IMG/VR virus record: IMGVR_UViG_3300007541_000082
Location: 1 to 34,679 of that record
Source of the DNA: a virus
DNA length: 34,679 nt
Direction: 5' to 3' (one strand)
Position 1 is the stretch's first letter, and the number at the start of each line of letters is the position of its first letter. The notes under the pieces are model-generated. The model had not been told where the DNA came from, searched no databases, and saw nothing but the letters and a program-made list of their open reading frames with translations. Both the position numbers and the translations under genes were made by a program. Below, piece after piece: positions 6,564 through 14,883 of the stretch.

Positions 6564-8874
6564 GAAAACTTCTAAGAGTTGGATCGTTAACAACGTAGAA
6601 GCTGTTGATGGAGTAACCGGTCATTTGGCTTCTCGTATAAGAGCGCGGATTCAAAATAAAATCATCAATTTCAAACTTTGGGAAGGCGAGTTAGATGAAA
6701 ATGATATTCTAAATTTAACTGACCCAGATAGAATTTTAGATGGTTCTGCAATCACTAGCTTACAACACCATCCTATTTTAATTAGCAAATTTAACGTATT
6801 AATAGGTGAAGAAGCTCAAAGAAGTTTTTTACCTACTGCTGTTTTGTCCAATCCAACGGCTATTTCTGAAAAAGAAGAAGCCATGGCCCAGCAATTAAAT
6901 GCAAAAATTCTTCAAATATTAAACGACGAAAAAACAAGTGATGAACAAAAAAAGGCTTTGATGGATAAAGAACGTCGTCGATTAAAGACTTCGTTCCAAG
7001 ATCAAAGAGAAATTCGCGCTAATAGAATTATTCGCTATTTGTATCAAAGATTACGATTGGTTAAAAAATTTAATGATGGTTTTAAGAATGCCTTATTATC
7101 TGCTGAAGAAATTTACGACACAGACCCAATAGGTCGTGAACCAAATTTAGAAGTTCTCAATCCGGTAAACGTTATTACCATGATGGATGGAGGTTCTAAT
7201 AATATTGAAGATGCTGATGTAATTGTTGTTTACAACTACAGAAGTATTGGTCAAATTATAGATCGACATTATCATCGTTTAACAAAAAAACAAATTGAAC
7301 ACCTTGAATCAAATAATATTGGATACGATGCTTCAATTCGAGGTAGTGATTTTGTTGGCCCTAGAGAGCCTTATATTTTAGGAACCGCTTTAGAATCTGA
7401 TGATCGAATGATGCACAGTACAATTAATTTGTACGAAGCCTTGGCCGGTCATTCTGGTAATCCGTTTGGACCAACTTTCGATTCAGCAGGTAATATTCGA
7501 GAATTGAAAGTTTGTATTCGTTCTCGTAAAAAAATGCTTAAAGTCATTTATCCAAATCCTACAACGGGTGAAGAAGAGTGTATTTATATGCCTGAGACGT
7601 ACATTGTTGATGAATCAAAAGGTGAAAGCGCTAAAGAAGAATGGATTAATTGGTGGTGGACTTATTACAAGATAGGTGACAATATCTATTTTGGATTTCC
7701 AAACGAAGTTCAATACACACATCTGGGAAATCCAAGTTTGTCTTCTCCAGGGATCATTGGTTGCATTTACAATACGAACGGTGGTCGCGGTGTATCAATG
7801 ATGGATCAAACCAAATCGTACCAATATATGTACAACTTGGTTTGGGATAGATTACGCGATGCATTAAATAGCTGGTGGGGTCCAATTTTGGAGATGGATG
7901 ATTCCAAAAAACCCGACAATTGGAGTTTTGAAAAATGGATGTTTTATGCTCGTAAAATGAAAGTTTTACGGGTTGATTCATTTAATACCAAATCAGAAGG
8001 TATCGGTAAGGGTAAGATGGCCGGTAATTACAATACAACAGGTAGAATGTTGTATTCTGATATTGGTAATTACATTCAACAATTGACCAATATTTTAAGT
8101 TTCATCGAATTACAAGTTGCTATTGTTACCGGTGTAACCAAACAACGAGAAGGTCAAGTAAAAGAGCGCGAAACTGCAAGTGGTGTTCAACAAAGCTTAA
8201 TGCAGTCAACTAGTATTACCGAACCTTTGTTTTTGCAACATGAAGAGGTAAAACTTAGAGTTGTCACACATCTTGTAGAACAAACCAAGTTTCTGTGGAA
8301 AGATAAAAAATTCCAAGCCCAATATGTATTAGATAATGGGTCTTTAGAAATGTTTGATGTTGATGGTGATGAACACGCTGAGTGTAATTATGACATTCAC
8401 ATTACTAATGGTATAGCCGCTAAAAAGCTTGATAATGTTATTGAACAACTAGGTCACGCATCGTTGCAAAACGAAAAAGCAAATTTGGCTACTATTATTG
8501 ATTTGTTTGCTTCTGCAAGTATTGCTGAAAAACGCGCTGTTCTTTTGGCTCACGAAGACGAGATGGCTGAACAAGTGCAAGCTAATCACGAAAGAGCTAA
8601 AGAACTTCAGCAAATGCAAATTGATGCTGAAAAAGAGAAACGTCTTGAACAAAGAATTGATTCTCGTTGGGAAACCATGTACAAAGGTTCTGTTGACATA
8701 GAAAAAGCTTTAATACAAGCTGAAAGTTTCGGTAATGTCGAAAATGATAGAGACATTGATGCTTTGGTTGCAAAACGAAACAAGTTAATGGAAGATATGA
8801 AAGACATGGATGAAAAGTTAAGAAACGCCAATCGAGAGCTTGAAAGAAAAAAATCTCAAACTAAAAGCAAATAA
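6493..8874 (+). CDS. Portal protein, 793 aa
   Basis: The gene directly follows terL and has the size and composition of the large portal proteins of crAss-like podoviruses. The N-terminus contains 'NNVEAVDGVTGHLASRIRAR', then a long alpha/beta body with 'PNLEVLNPVNVITMMDGG', 'WINWWWTYYKIGDNIYFGFP' and 'WDRLRDALNSWWGPILEMD'. Near residues 535-575 lies 'FIELQVAIVTGVTKQREGQV' then 'ETASGVQQSLMQSTS', a portal-typical stretch. The C-terminal 120 residues are a highly charged coiled coil ('ERAKELQQMQIDAEKEKRLE'), consistent with a barrel or internal helical extension. ATG 6493 is preceded by AGAAAGG 4 nt upstream, one of few SD-like sites here. No nearby downstream Met offers an alternative, so the 71-nt overlap with terL appears real. 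The product forms the dodecameric DNA channel at the head vertex. Confidence 0.85.
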   Translation: MSTSHKQPSLRYTGIPRQTIPSSKKTSKSWIVNNVEAVDGVTGHLASRIRARIQNKIINFKLWEGELDENDILNLTDPDRILDGSAITSLQHHPILISKFNVLIGEEAQRSFLPTAVLSNPTAISEKEEAMAQQLNAKILQILNDEKTSDEQKKALMDKERRRLKTSFQDQREIRANRIIRYLYQRLRLVKKFNDGFKNALLSAEEIYDTDPIGREPNLEVLNPVNVITMMDGGSNNIEDADVIVVYNYRSIGQIIDRHYHRLTKKQIEHLESNNIGYDASIRGSDFVGPREPYILGTALESDDRMMHSTINLYEALAGHSGNPFGPTFDSAGNIRELKVCIRSRKKMLKVIYPNPTTGEEECIYMPETYIVDESKGESAKEEWINWWWTYYKIGDNIYFGFPNEVQYTHLGNPSLSSPGIIGCIYNTNGGRGVSMMDQTKSYQYMYNLVWDRLRDALNSWWGPILEMDDSKKPDNWSFEKWMFYARKMKVLRVDSFNTKSEGIGKGKMAGNYNTTGRMLYSDIGNYIQQLTNILSFIELQVAIVTGVTKQREGQVKERETASGVQQSLMQSTSITEPLFLQHEEVKLRVVTHLVEQTKFLWKDKKFQAQYVLDNGSLEMFDVDGDEHAECNYDIHITNGIAAKKLDNVIEQLGHASLQNEKANLATIIDLFASASIAEKRAVLLAHEDEMAEQVQANHERAKELQQMQIDAEKEKRLEQRIDSRWETMYKGSVDIEKALIQAESFGNVENDRDIDALVAKRNKLMEDMKDMDEKLRNANRELERKKSQTKSK

Positions 8875-8876
8875 TC

Positions 8877-9020
8877 ATGGCAAACCGTATTCAAGAAAAA
8901 CTCAAACGAGTTCGTGAATGGCGTAAACAGATTCATTCCAATCCTTTACAGAATATACCGCAAGATTTTGTGAATGATATTCAGATTTCTAAAGCAGGTC
9001 AATCTGAGAAAAAACTGTAA
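8877..9020 (+). CDS. Small basic protein, 47 aa
   Basis: A short ORF starts 2 nt after the portal stop and ends just before the terminator at 9049. It begins MANRIQEKLKRVREWRKQ, a strongly basic amphipathic helix, followed by 'IHSNPLQNIPQDF' and a polar tail. Tight spacing after portal, full use of the gap and its position before a terminator support a real gene. Its function is unknown; the basic helix could bind DNA, the portal or the scaffold. It is too short for homology judgement by eye. Confidence 0.6.
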   Translation: MANRIQEKLKRVREWRKQIHSNPLQNIPQDFVNDIQISKAGQSEKKL

Positions 9021-9048
9021 AGGATTTTAACCAACGTCTATCGAATAC

Positions 9049-9075
9049 ACCTCGCAATTAGCGGGGTTTATTTTT
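9049..9075 (+). terminator. Rho-independent terminator after portal/47-aa gene
   Basis: A 7-bp stem (ACCTCGC / GCGGGGT, one G-U pair; 9049-9055 with 9061-9067) with loop AATTA is followed by a T-rich tract to 9075. It separates the packaging/portal unit from the scaffold-capsid unit. Confidence 0.8.
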
Positions 9076-9076
9076 G
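9069..9076 (+). promoter_or_regulatory. TATTTTTG -7 box embedded in terminator U-tract
   Basis: TATTTTTG fits TAnnTTTG and lies 23 nt before ATG 9100, the same distance seen at the 1709 and 30280 starts. It would restart transcription for the scaffold-capsid unit. The T-run raises the chance of a coincidental match. Confidence 0.5.
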
Positions 9077-9099
9077 TTATGACGATAAATAGACTCACA

Positions 9100-10275
9100 A
9101 TGAACAAACCAAATTTTGACATGAATACCGACATTCAAATAAACCTCGAAGAAGTTCTCGGCGTAGCTGCTGAGAATAACGAGGGTAATATGGATGTCGA
9201 TAACACCAATTCGGCAGGTAACGTTGATAATTTCAATGATTCTAAAATAAACAATCTGTTTGAATCAGAAGAAAAGATTGAGTTACCCGAAGATTTTCAA
9301 TCTGTATTAGGACAAGACAATTCTGGACAAAGTGAGTCGGGGGTTTCCGGGCAAAACGTTGACGATACTAAACTTTTTGAAGTCGTCGCTCAAGAATACG
9401 TCAGCGCCGGAACCCTTAGTCCAGACGATGTGGCAGATGTAATCAAGGACGTTAAAACATTGGGTGATTTTATTACCAAGGTTGAAGAAAAACGCAAAGA
9501 TTCAAAATTAGCGAATCTGAGTGAAGATCAACATAAATATCTTGAAGCTGTTGAATCAGGATACGATCCACAACTTTTCTTGCAAGAAAAAGATTTACGA
9601 GATCGTTACAAATCAATTACTGATGCTCAGTTAGAAAAAACTGATACATCATTAGATCGTCCTCGTAAAGCTTTAGTTGCCGAGCATCTTATTTTGGTAA
9701 AGAATATGTCAAAAGAAGATGCTTTAGAACTCGTAGAAACTTACAATCAAGAAAAACTTATCGAGAAATCAAAAGAAGCTCGTACAAGTTTAGCCGGTTT
9801 TTACGAGCAAAAATGGCAAGCATCTGTCGAAAAAAATCAAGAAGCGCTTTCTCAAAAAGAACAACAAGAACTCGAAAAAGTCAATAAAGTAATTGAAGCT
9901 ATCAATACACAAGAAAAAGTGTTTGGTAATTCAATTAATGACACTATTCGAACCAAAATGCAAGAGTTTGCTACCAAGAATTACGGTACTAAACAGGAAC
10001 CGATAAACTTCTTGCAAAAAGCTTTGAAGGATGATTTTGTAGGTACTACTACTAAATTGTCATATCTCTTGGCTATGACCAACGGTTTGCAAAACATGAA
10101 TGCTTTGGTCAGTAAATCTGCAACCAAGGCTACAGATGCAATCAGTCAATTGATTCAAGGCAACAATAGAAAACGTGCAACTGGTGGAATTGACACAACA
10201 CCAAACAATAATTCTGGAAGTGGTTATTACAAAAACTTGCTTCCAGATATTGAAGCTGCATTAAACGAATTTTAA
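9100..10275 (+). CDS. Scaffolding / capsid-assembly protein candidate, 391 aa
   Basis: I choose ATG 9100 (MNKPNFDMNTDIQ) over ATG 9079, because 9079 lies only 2 nt after the promoter box and would precede the transcript start. The N-terminal 120 residues are acidic and Asn/Gly/Ser rich ('NNEGNMDVDNTNSAGNVDNF'), so probably disordered. Residues about 130-270 are charged helices and coiled coil ('SQKEQQELEKVNKVIEAINT'), and the C-terminus ends 'YYKNLLPDIEAALNEF', a compact helical tail. Acidic disordered N-terminus, coiled-coil centre and short C-terminal helix, placed immediately before the capsid gene, is the classic scaffold layout. The C-terminal helix would be expected to bind capsid subunits. 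No protease motif is visible. The assignment is by architecture and position. Confidence 0.65.
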   Translation: MNKPNFDMNTDIQINLEEVLGVAAENNEGNMDVDNTNSAGNVDNFNDSKINNLFESEEKIELPEDFQSVLGQDNSGQSESGVSGQNVDDTKLFEVVAQEYVSAGTLSPDDVADVIKDVKTLGDFITKVEEKRKDSKLANLSEDQHKYLEAVESGYDPQLFLQEKDLRDRYKSITDAQLEKTDTSLDRPRKALVAEHLILVKNMSKEDALELVETYNQEKLIEKSKEARTSLAGFYEQKWQASVEKNQEALSQKEQQELEKVNKVIEAINTQEKVFGNSINDTIRTKMQEFATKNYGTKQEPINFLQKALKDDFVGTTTKLSYLLAMTNGLQNMNALVSKSATKATDAISQLIQGNNRKRATGGIDTTPNNNSGSGYYKNLLPDIEAALNEF

Positions 10276-10318
10276 TGAAAACTAACACGAAAATTAACCA
10301 AAACCAAAACTACTTACC
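10276..10318 (+). promoter_or_regulatory. A/C-rich, G-poor leader of the capsid gene
   Basis: The 43 nt before the capsid ATG contain only two G residues and repeats of ACCAAAA, with no Shine-Dalgarno site. Such unstructured A-rich leaders favour initiation in Bacteroidetes. A similar G-free leader precedes the gene at 13560. Confidence 0.5.
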
Positions 10319-11800
10319 ATGAACGTAAGTCCATTTCAAGTAGTAGATGCCAAAGGAATGGCCGGACTTGTCCGAGATACGCATTTCCACGCACTCTACG
10401 AAACAACCCCTCAATTCGCCGGTAAGGTGATGAATAAAATGTTGTCAAACACATACGGCAACAATATTGAGGCTTATCTGGATAAATTACCATCGGAAAC
10501 TTTTGAGTACGATGATGATTATTTCTGGAAGCTTCAAGGCGATCACAATCGCAACATTCCTCTGATTAGTGCTAGTTGGAAAGGCTCTGCCGTTACAGCT
10601 AATACTGCAGGTGTTGGTGCAAATCGCGGTCAGTTTCAATTGGTGTTTCCCGAAAAATGGTTTGATGAAGGTCATATCATTGTCGGTGAGAAAAACGAAA
10701 TCTACCCTATTTATGTAGAGGCTATTGAAAAAACCGGTCAAGAAGAATGGACTTATCATTGCGTTAGCGCATTGGCCAGCCCAGACGGTATTCCCGGTGA
10801 AGAACTGGTTAGTGGTAAACTCTTTAGTATTGAGTTTTCTCCTGTAGAAAGCACCATGTCTATTCGCGGTACTGGAATTCGTCGTACAACTCCTATCGAG
10901 TTCCGCAACGGATTTACAACTGTTCGTAAAGAAAACACCATCCCCGGTAATATGAAGTCTCGTAAACTGGCGACTGGTTTTCCTAATCCGAACGGTGGTA
11001 AACCGATTGTATCGTGGATTGAATACGAAGATTTCATTCTTGAGTACGAGTTCATGGAAGAAAAGGTTCGTGGTATGTATTACGGTCGTACAAACCGTGA
11101 TGCTCAAGGACGTTCTTATATGCTCGGCCCCTCACAAAATGAGATCAAGATTGGAGCAGGTCTTCGTGAAATGATGGAGATGGCGAATACTTTCTACTAT
11201 TCTACATTCTCACTCAAAACCTTGGAAGATGCTTTGCTTACTCTTTGTGAAGGTAAGTTAGGTCGTGACCAGCGAGTATTTATGATTCGTACTGGTGAAC
11301 GTGGTGCAAAACAATTCAGCGAACAAGCTCGTGCAGAAGCAACGGCTTGGACACCAATCTTTGACCAGACTTCTATTCGCAAGGTTGCAAGTAACTTGCA
11401 CAGCCAAGCTCGTACCGGTGGTTTCCAATTTACCGAATGGGAGTTCTCAAACAGCATCCGCGTAATTATTGAGGTCGATTCTTCTTACAGCGATCAGGTT
11501 CGTAACAAGATACCTCACCCAGATGGCGGTAAAGCTGAATCTTATCGTTACGACATTTTTGATATTGGAACCGTACAAGGTTTGCCCAATATGCAAAAAG
11601 CGTATGTGAAAGGTTCTGAGTACATCCGTGGTATCGAAGAAGGTTTGCGTTCTCCGTTCTCTGCTGATTCTGGCACGAACTACAACAAAATGGCAAATCG
11701 TAAAGATGCTTGGACACTTACGTTATTCTCTCAGTTCGGTGTAATCTTGCGCGATGCAGAACACACCATGAGTTTGATTCCAAACGTATTGGCGGCCTAA
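10319..11800 (+). CDS. Major capsid protein (HK97-fold expected), 493 aa
   Basis: Length of 493 residues and position after the scaffold candidate and before connector genes match the major capsid protein of crAss-like phages. The N-terminus ('MNVSPFQVVDAKGMAGLVRD') leads into 'YFWKLQGDHNRNIPLISASW', then beta-rich and alternating charged segments. A likely long-helix region lies near 'LREMMEMANTFYYSTFSLKTLEDALLTL' (about 281-308; only part is quoted here as a landmark), followed by 'VFMIRTGERGAKQFSEQA'. The C-terminus ends 'TLFSQFGVILRDAEHTMS'. Codons are more GC-rich and CGT-biased than in the tailspike genes, as expected for a very abundant protein. The G-poor leader supports strong translation. 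No capsid maturation cleavage site is obvious. The HK97 fold is an inference from family knowledge. Confidence 0.8.
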   Translation: MNVSPFQVVDAKGMAGLVRDTHFHALYETTPQFAGKVMNKMLSNTYGNNIEAYLDKLPSETFEYDDDYFWKLQGDHNRNIPLISASWKGSAVTANTAGVGANRGQFQLVFPEKWFDEGHIIVGEKNEIYPIYVEAIEKTGQEEWTYHCVSALASPDGIPGEELVSGKLFSIEFSPVESTMSIRGTGIRRTTPIEFRNGFTTVRKENTIPGNMKSRKLATGFPNPNGGKPIVSWIEYEDFILEYEFMEEKVRGMYYGRTNRDAQGRSYMLGPSQNEIKIGAGLREMMEMANTFYYSTFSLKTLEDALLTLCEGKLGRDQRVFMIRTGERGAKQFSEQARAEATAWTPIFDQTSIRKVASNLHSQARTGGFQFTEWEFSNSIRVIIEVDSSYSDQVRNKIPHPDGGKAESYRYDIFDIGTVQGLPNMQKAYVKGSEYIRGIEEGLRSPFSADSGTNYNKMANRKDAWTLTLFSQFGVILRDAEHTMSLIPNVLAA

Positions 11801-11819
11801 AACTTTTAAACTTTTTGTC

Positions 11820-11850
11820 GTACTATTGTAATTCAAACTCACAATAGTAC
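11820..11850 (+). promoter_or_regulatory. Perfect 10-bp inverted repeat before the 308-aa gene
   Basis: GTACTATTGT (11820-11829) and ACAATAGTAC (11841-11850) are exact reverse complements separated by 11 nt. The right arm ends 4 nt before ATG 11855. There is no U-tract, so it is not a standard terminator. The left arm contains TACTATTG, one mismatch from the TAnnTTTG box. It may be an operator or an RNA hairpin that limits ribosome access after the capsid gene. Confidence 0.6.
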
Positions 11851-11854
11851 AGCG

Positions 11855-12781
11855 ATGACAAATCAAGTCAAAAAAGTAACCCAGAAGTCGGATGTCTCTG
11901 TTGCAGAGGCTCCGACTTTTTCTTTGCCTAATCGTGCCATAAAAGTTGTTTTGATTAAGCGAGAAAACAAGTTCATTTCTGAACAAAAAACCAAGATCAA
12001 TCCGTTTAAAAACGGACTAGGCGACAACTCCACAATCGGATATGAACTTCCATTGAGGTCTACTGGAGGGTTTATTAGCCCGTTCACTTCTATCGAAGAA
12101 CAGCACTTTATTGAAACTGCTTTAGGTTATCCTAAAGGAGCGATGTCTGTTGATAAACGAGAAAACAACTTTTGGAGAAATTATCGTTTGCGTCTAGGTA
12201 AGCTAGATCAACGTTGGGATTTATCTGACCCAGAGGACTATTTGAAATACATTGTTTCTTTGACAATGCGTGATTTGATTTGTCCTGAAGATGGCAATCC
12301 CAGAGATCGTAGTGGAACTTATCGTTATCAATTGATTGACGAATCCAAAGAAGAAAATCGCGCAATTGAGAGTATCACATTTACTCAAGAAGCCTACATG
12401 GAATTTGGTAAGATCAAAGACAATGCTCAATTGTTGCGTTATGTTCTTATCGAAAAAGAAGGCGGCTCTCGATTACCGGTAGGTCAAAGTAGTATTACTT
12501 GGCTTGTTACTCAAGTAAACGAGTTTATTCAAGATGACTCTCGTTCTTTCTTGAACATTGTCAAAAAGAAAAATTTAGAACTTCGTGCTTGGTTACATGA
12601 AGCCGTTAAAGTAAATGTGCTAGATCGTATAAGTGGCCTGTTCTATACCAAAGACGGAAAGCCTTTAGCCCTCAAGGATCGCAAAGCAGATATGGATGGT
12701 GCAATTGAGTTCTTGCTGGAAGACGACAACCAAGAACTTTATTTGACTCTTCAAGAACAAGTTCAAAAATCCAAAGAATAA
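11855..12781 (+). CDS. Conserved-looking head/connector-region protein, 308 aa
   Basis: The gene follows the capsid gene after a hairpin-bearing 54-bp gap. The N-terminal 45 residues are basic and probably extended ('MTNQVKKVTQKSDVSVAEAP', 'IKVVLIKRENKF'). The body holds 'GYPKGAMSVDKRENNFWRNY', 'LDQRWDLSDPEDYLKYIVSL' and 'AYMEFGKIKDNAQLLRYVLI', and the C-terminal half is helical and charged ('RSFLNIVKKKNLELRAWLHE'). I do not recognise a named family or enzyme motif. Placement between the capsid gene and a connector-like gene suggests a virion structural or assembly role. The extended basic N-terminus could contact DNA or neighbouring subunits. The start at 11855 is supported by the adjacent hairpin and lack of upstream in-frame Met. 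Confidence 0.7.
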   Translation: MTNQVKKVTQKSDVSVAEAPTFSLPNRAIKVVLIKRENKFISEQKTKINPFKNGLGDNSTIGYELPLRSTGGFISPFTSIEEQHFIETALGYPKGAMSVDKRENNFWRNYRLRLGKLDQRWDLSDPEDYLKYIVSLTMRDLICPEDGNPRDRSGTYRYQLIDESKEENRAIESITFTQEAYMEFGKIKDNAQLLRYVLIEKEGGSRLPVGQSSITWLVTQVNEFIQDDSRSFLNIVKKKNLELRAWLHEAVKVNVLDRISGLFYTKDGKPLALKDRKADMDGAIEFLLEDDNQELYLTLQEQVQKSKE

Positions 12782-12787
12782 ACGCTG

Positions 12788-13540
12788 ATGACTGCTTTAG
12801 AGTTTGATGACGAATTTCGTTTAAACTACCAATATGCCGGGGGTAATAGCGCCCCCGGTTTTAATGCTTACGCTCGAAGTTTATTCTTAACCAGAGCGCA
12901 AGAAGAGTTGGTTAAAGATGCATTCGATCCTACTTCAAATAACAAGAACAAAGGTTTTGAACAAAACGAAACTCGTAGACGACAACTCTCTAATTTAGTC
13001 AAGCAGTTTATTTTTTATCCAAGTATTGCAGTACCATATGACTTGAATTTAAACATTGACAACAACTCTTTGCTTTATACTGCAGCCTCTGAGTTGAACG
13101 TACTTAGAATAATTCACGAGCATATTGTTGTAGACCCAACCATTTGCAAAAAAAATACTTTACCAGTAGTTCCAATTACTCACGACGAGTACAATGATCT
13201 GAAAAACAATCCATTTCGAAGACCCGGTATTGAAAGAGCATGGCGAATTGACCAAGGAACAATTGACGATTCAAATAATTATTTGGAAATTGTTGCAGAT
13301 ATACCGTATATTCGCTACGTCTTACGATACGTCCGTCGTCCTAGACCTATCATAGTTGCTGATTTGACTTCAATTAGTAACGCTTCGTACTCTATCGAGG
13401 GTCAAACGACGGTTCAAACTTCGGAAATAAACGAAGCTTTTCATCCTGAAATTGTTACTCGTGCAGTTACGAATGCGTTAGAATCAGTAGGTGATCCTAG
13501 GCTACAGATGCATTTGTTAAAAGACCAACGAATTGAGTAA
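12788..13540 (+). CDS. Head-tail connector-like structural protein, 250 aa
   Basis: This gene starts 6 nt after the previous stop. The N-terminus has 'MTALEFDDEFRLNYQYAGG', then 'YARSLFLTRAQEELVKDAF' (helix). The centre has 'LLYTAASELNVLRIIHEHIV' and 'PITHDEYNDLKNNPFRRPG' followed by 'RAWRID'. A beta hairpin 'IPYIRYVLRYVRRPRPIIVAD' region is followed near the C-terminus by 'INEAFHPEIVTRAVTNALE'. The order helix, 'P-x-T-x-x-E/D-Y...NPFR-x-P', Arg-rich strand pair, and final 'HPEIVxRAVxxA' helix is a pattern I associate with virion proteins of Bacteroidetes phages at the head-tail interface. A connector/adaptor role is inferred from this and its neighbours; it is not proven by a motif. Confidence 0.65.
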   Translation: MTALEFDDEFRLNYQYAGGNSAPGFNAYARSLFLTRAQEELVKDAFDPTSNNKNKGFEQNETRRRQLSNLVKQFIFYPSIAVPYDLNLNIDNNSLLYTAASELNVLRIIHEHIVVDPTICKKNTLPVVPITHDEYNDLKNNPFRRPGIERAWRIDQGTIDDSNNYLEIVADIPYIRYVLRYVRRPRPIIVADLTSISNASYSIEGQTTVQTSEINEAFHPEIVTRAVTNALESVGDPRLQMHLLKDQRIE

Positions 13541-13559
13541 CAACTAAACCCAAATAACC

Positions 13560-14825
13560 ATGTCTTACTTAGAAGGCCCAGTTTCACGCCACGTCCTAGT
13601 GGCCGCAGAGTATAACCAAAATACTTCTGCAGTCGATTTTAACACCGAAATGACTGTTGGTCAAGTCGGTATTTTTAACGTTGATGGTAGCGGATTCGAT
13701 GCCAGCGACGGAGCAACTGCTGCTAACTCTAAAGGTCGCGGCATTATGGTTCGTCTTTCAACGGATAACGAAGAACCCGGTTCTACAGCAACTTTGGATA
13801 TTCTTTCAAATCCATTGTTTGCTCGCGATTTGGCAGGTATTGCAGTAAAATCGTTTGAATATCCCAAGCGTCACATTGTAAAGCTTGATATGAGTGCTGT
13901 AACATTTGTTGCAGGTGAGCAAGCTTTTCTGAATGTTCGTTTTAAGAACGTAGGTGCTTTGTCTGACAACCGTTTCTTGGACGTTTTTGCTGACCATTTG
14001 ATTGCATCAGGTGGAACTGGTGCTGCTGTTGTAGGTGCAGCTCTTGCTGCAAATTGGTCAAAGAACTTTGCTAAAAACAAAGTACAAGGTGCCAAGGTTT
14101 ACATGGGTGCAGCTTTGACTACTTTCACAAGTAAAATCAATTCTGCTTCTCACTTTGCTGTAACAACCGGTAGCAATACTGTTACTCAGTATAACGCTCT
14201 TACTGGCGGTGCTACTGTAAACACAACTGCAGGTGCTTTGAGCATTTTGGTTCTTATTGGCGGAGTACCTTATTTAATGACTACTGCCGGTGGTGTTGCT
14301 ACATGGACACTTGATCGTCCTTATGAAGGAACTGATTCTGCTCGTTTAGCTGCTGCTGCGTTTACTACTTCTGGAGCAACTAATATGTATGTCATTGCTG
14401 ATATGCAAAATAGCGTGGATTTCAACAATCCTTTGCGCCCCATTGTTTTTGAAGCATCTCTTCGTGCTGATACAAAAGGTCTTTCAGGTCTTGTTGTAAG
14501 CACTTTGCAAGCTGGTACTCGTGGTAACGGATATGGTCCTCAAGTAGCACTTGTTGAAGAATTCGCTCTTGCTCAATGGAGTTCTTTGCAATGGAACGAA
14601 ATTCGCCGTATGCGTACTCGTCGTTTGGAAACCGTTTCCACTAAACAATACGACACCTTGATTGTTACCATGCGTGTAAATACTGAAAAGTATCCCGGTT
14701 CTGTTGTAAACAGCGACTACGGTGTTGAAATCTACATTCCTCGCGATGCGGGTTCCAACAAAACTGCTGCAGATATGTTTACTGATCTCCAAGGTTACAT
14801 CAAAGCCCAAACCATTAAGCTTTAA
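13560..14825 (+). CDS. Abundant virion structural protein (auxiliary capsid candidate), 421 aa
   Basis: The protein is rich in Ala, Gly, Thr, Val and Ser and nearly all beta by appearance, without enzyme motifs. N-terminal 'EGPVSRHVLVAAEYNQNTSA' leads to a first domain, and residues about 155-290 form an Ala/Gly/Thr-rich insert-like region ('GGTGAAVVGAALAANWSKNF', 'TTAGGVATWTLDRPYEG'). The C-terminal domain carries 'EIRRMRTRRLETVSTKQYDT' and 'VEIYIPRDAGSN'. Codon use resembles the capsid gene (CGT, C-ending codons), it has a G-free leader ending ACC-ATG like the capsid gene's, and its own strong terminator follows. All three suggest very high expression. An auxiliary capsid or decoration protein is the favoured reading. 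A tail-tube or sheath protein is the alternative, but podovirus-type neighbours argue against it. Confidence 0.6.
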   Translation: MSYLEGPVSRHVLVAAEYNQNTSAVDFNTEMTVGQVGIFNVDGSGFDASDGATAANSKGRGIMVRLSTDNEEPGSTATLDILSNPLFARDLAGIAVKSFEYPKRHIVKLDMSAVTFVAGEQAFLNVRFKNVGALSDNRFLDVFADHLIASGGTGAAVVGAALAANWSKNFAKNKVQGAKVYMGAALTTFTSKINSASHFAVTTGSNTVTQYNALTGGATVNTTAGALSILVLIGGVPYLMTTAGGVATWTLDRPYEGTDSARLAAAAFTTSGATNMYVIADMQNSVDFNNPLRPIVFEASLRADTKGLSGLVVSTLQAGTRGNGYGPQVALVEEFALAQWSSLQWNEIRRMRTRRLETVSTKQYDTLIVTMRVNTEKYPGSVVNSDYGVEIYIPRDAGSNKTAADMFTDLQGYIKAQTIKL

Positions 14826-14848
14826 GGTAAACCTAATCTAAAGCAACG

Positions 14849-14882
14849 ACCCCCTTTTGTCTTAGACATGAGGGGGTTTTTT
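14849..14882 (+). terminator. Strong rho-independent terminator closing the capsid unit
   Basis: The stem ACCCCCT (14849-14855) pairs with AGGGGGT (14871-14877). An inner TGTC-TTA-GACA hairpin is stacked inside it, and a run of six T residues (14877-14882) overlaps the stem's last base. It is immediately followed by a TATCTTTG box. Confidence 0.88.
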
Positions 14883-14883
14883 A

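Noticed and set aside
9079-9099. Upstream ATG at 9079 for the scaffold candidate
   Set aside because: It lies 2 nt after the TATTTTTG box, before the expected transcript start; ATG 9100 fits the 20-24 nt spacing seen elsewhere.
10487-11107. 206-codon minus-strand ORF inside the capsid gene
   Set aside because: It is antisense to a strongly supported gene, and its length reflects the capsid gene's codon bias; no start signal or promoter box was found.
11820-11850. Reading the 10-bp inverted repeat as a terminator
   Set aside because: No U-tract follows the stem; the next bases are AGCG and the start codon.
13560-14825. Tail tube or sheath protein identity for the 421-aa protein
   Set aside because: Neighbouring adaptor, stabilisation and portal genes indicate a short-tailed phage, so an abundant capsid-associated protein is the simpler reading.
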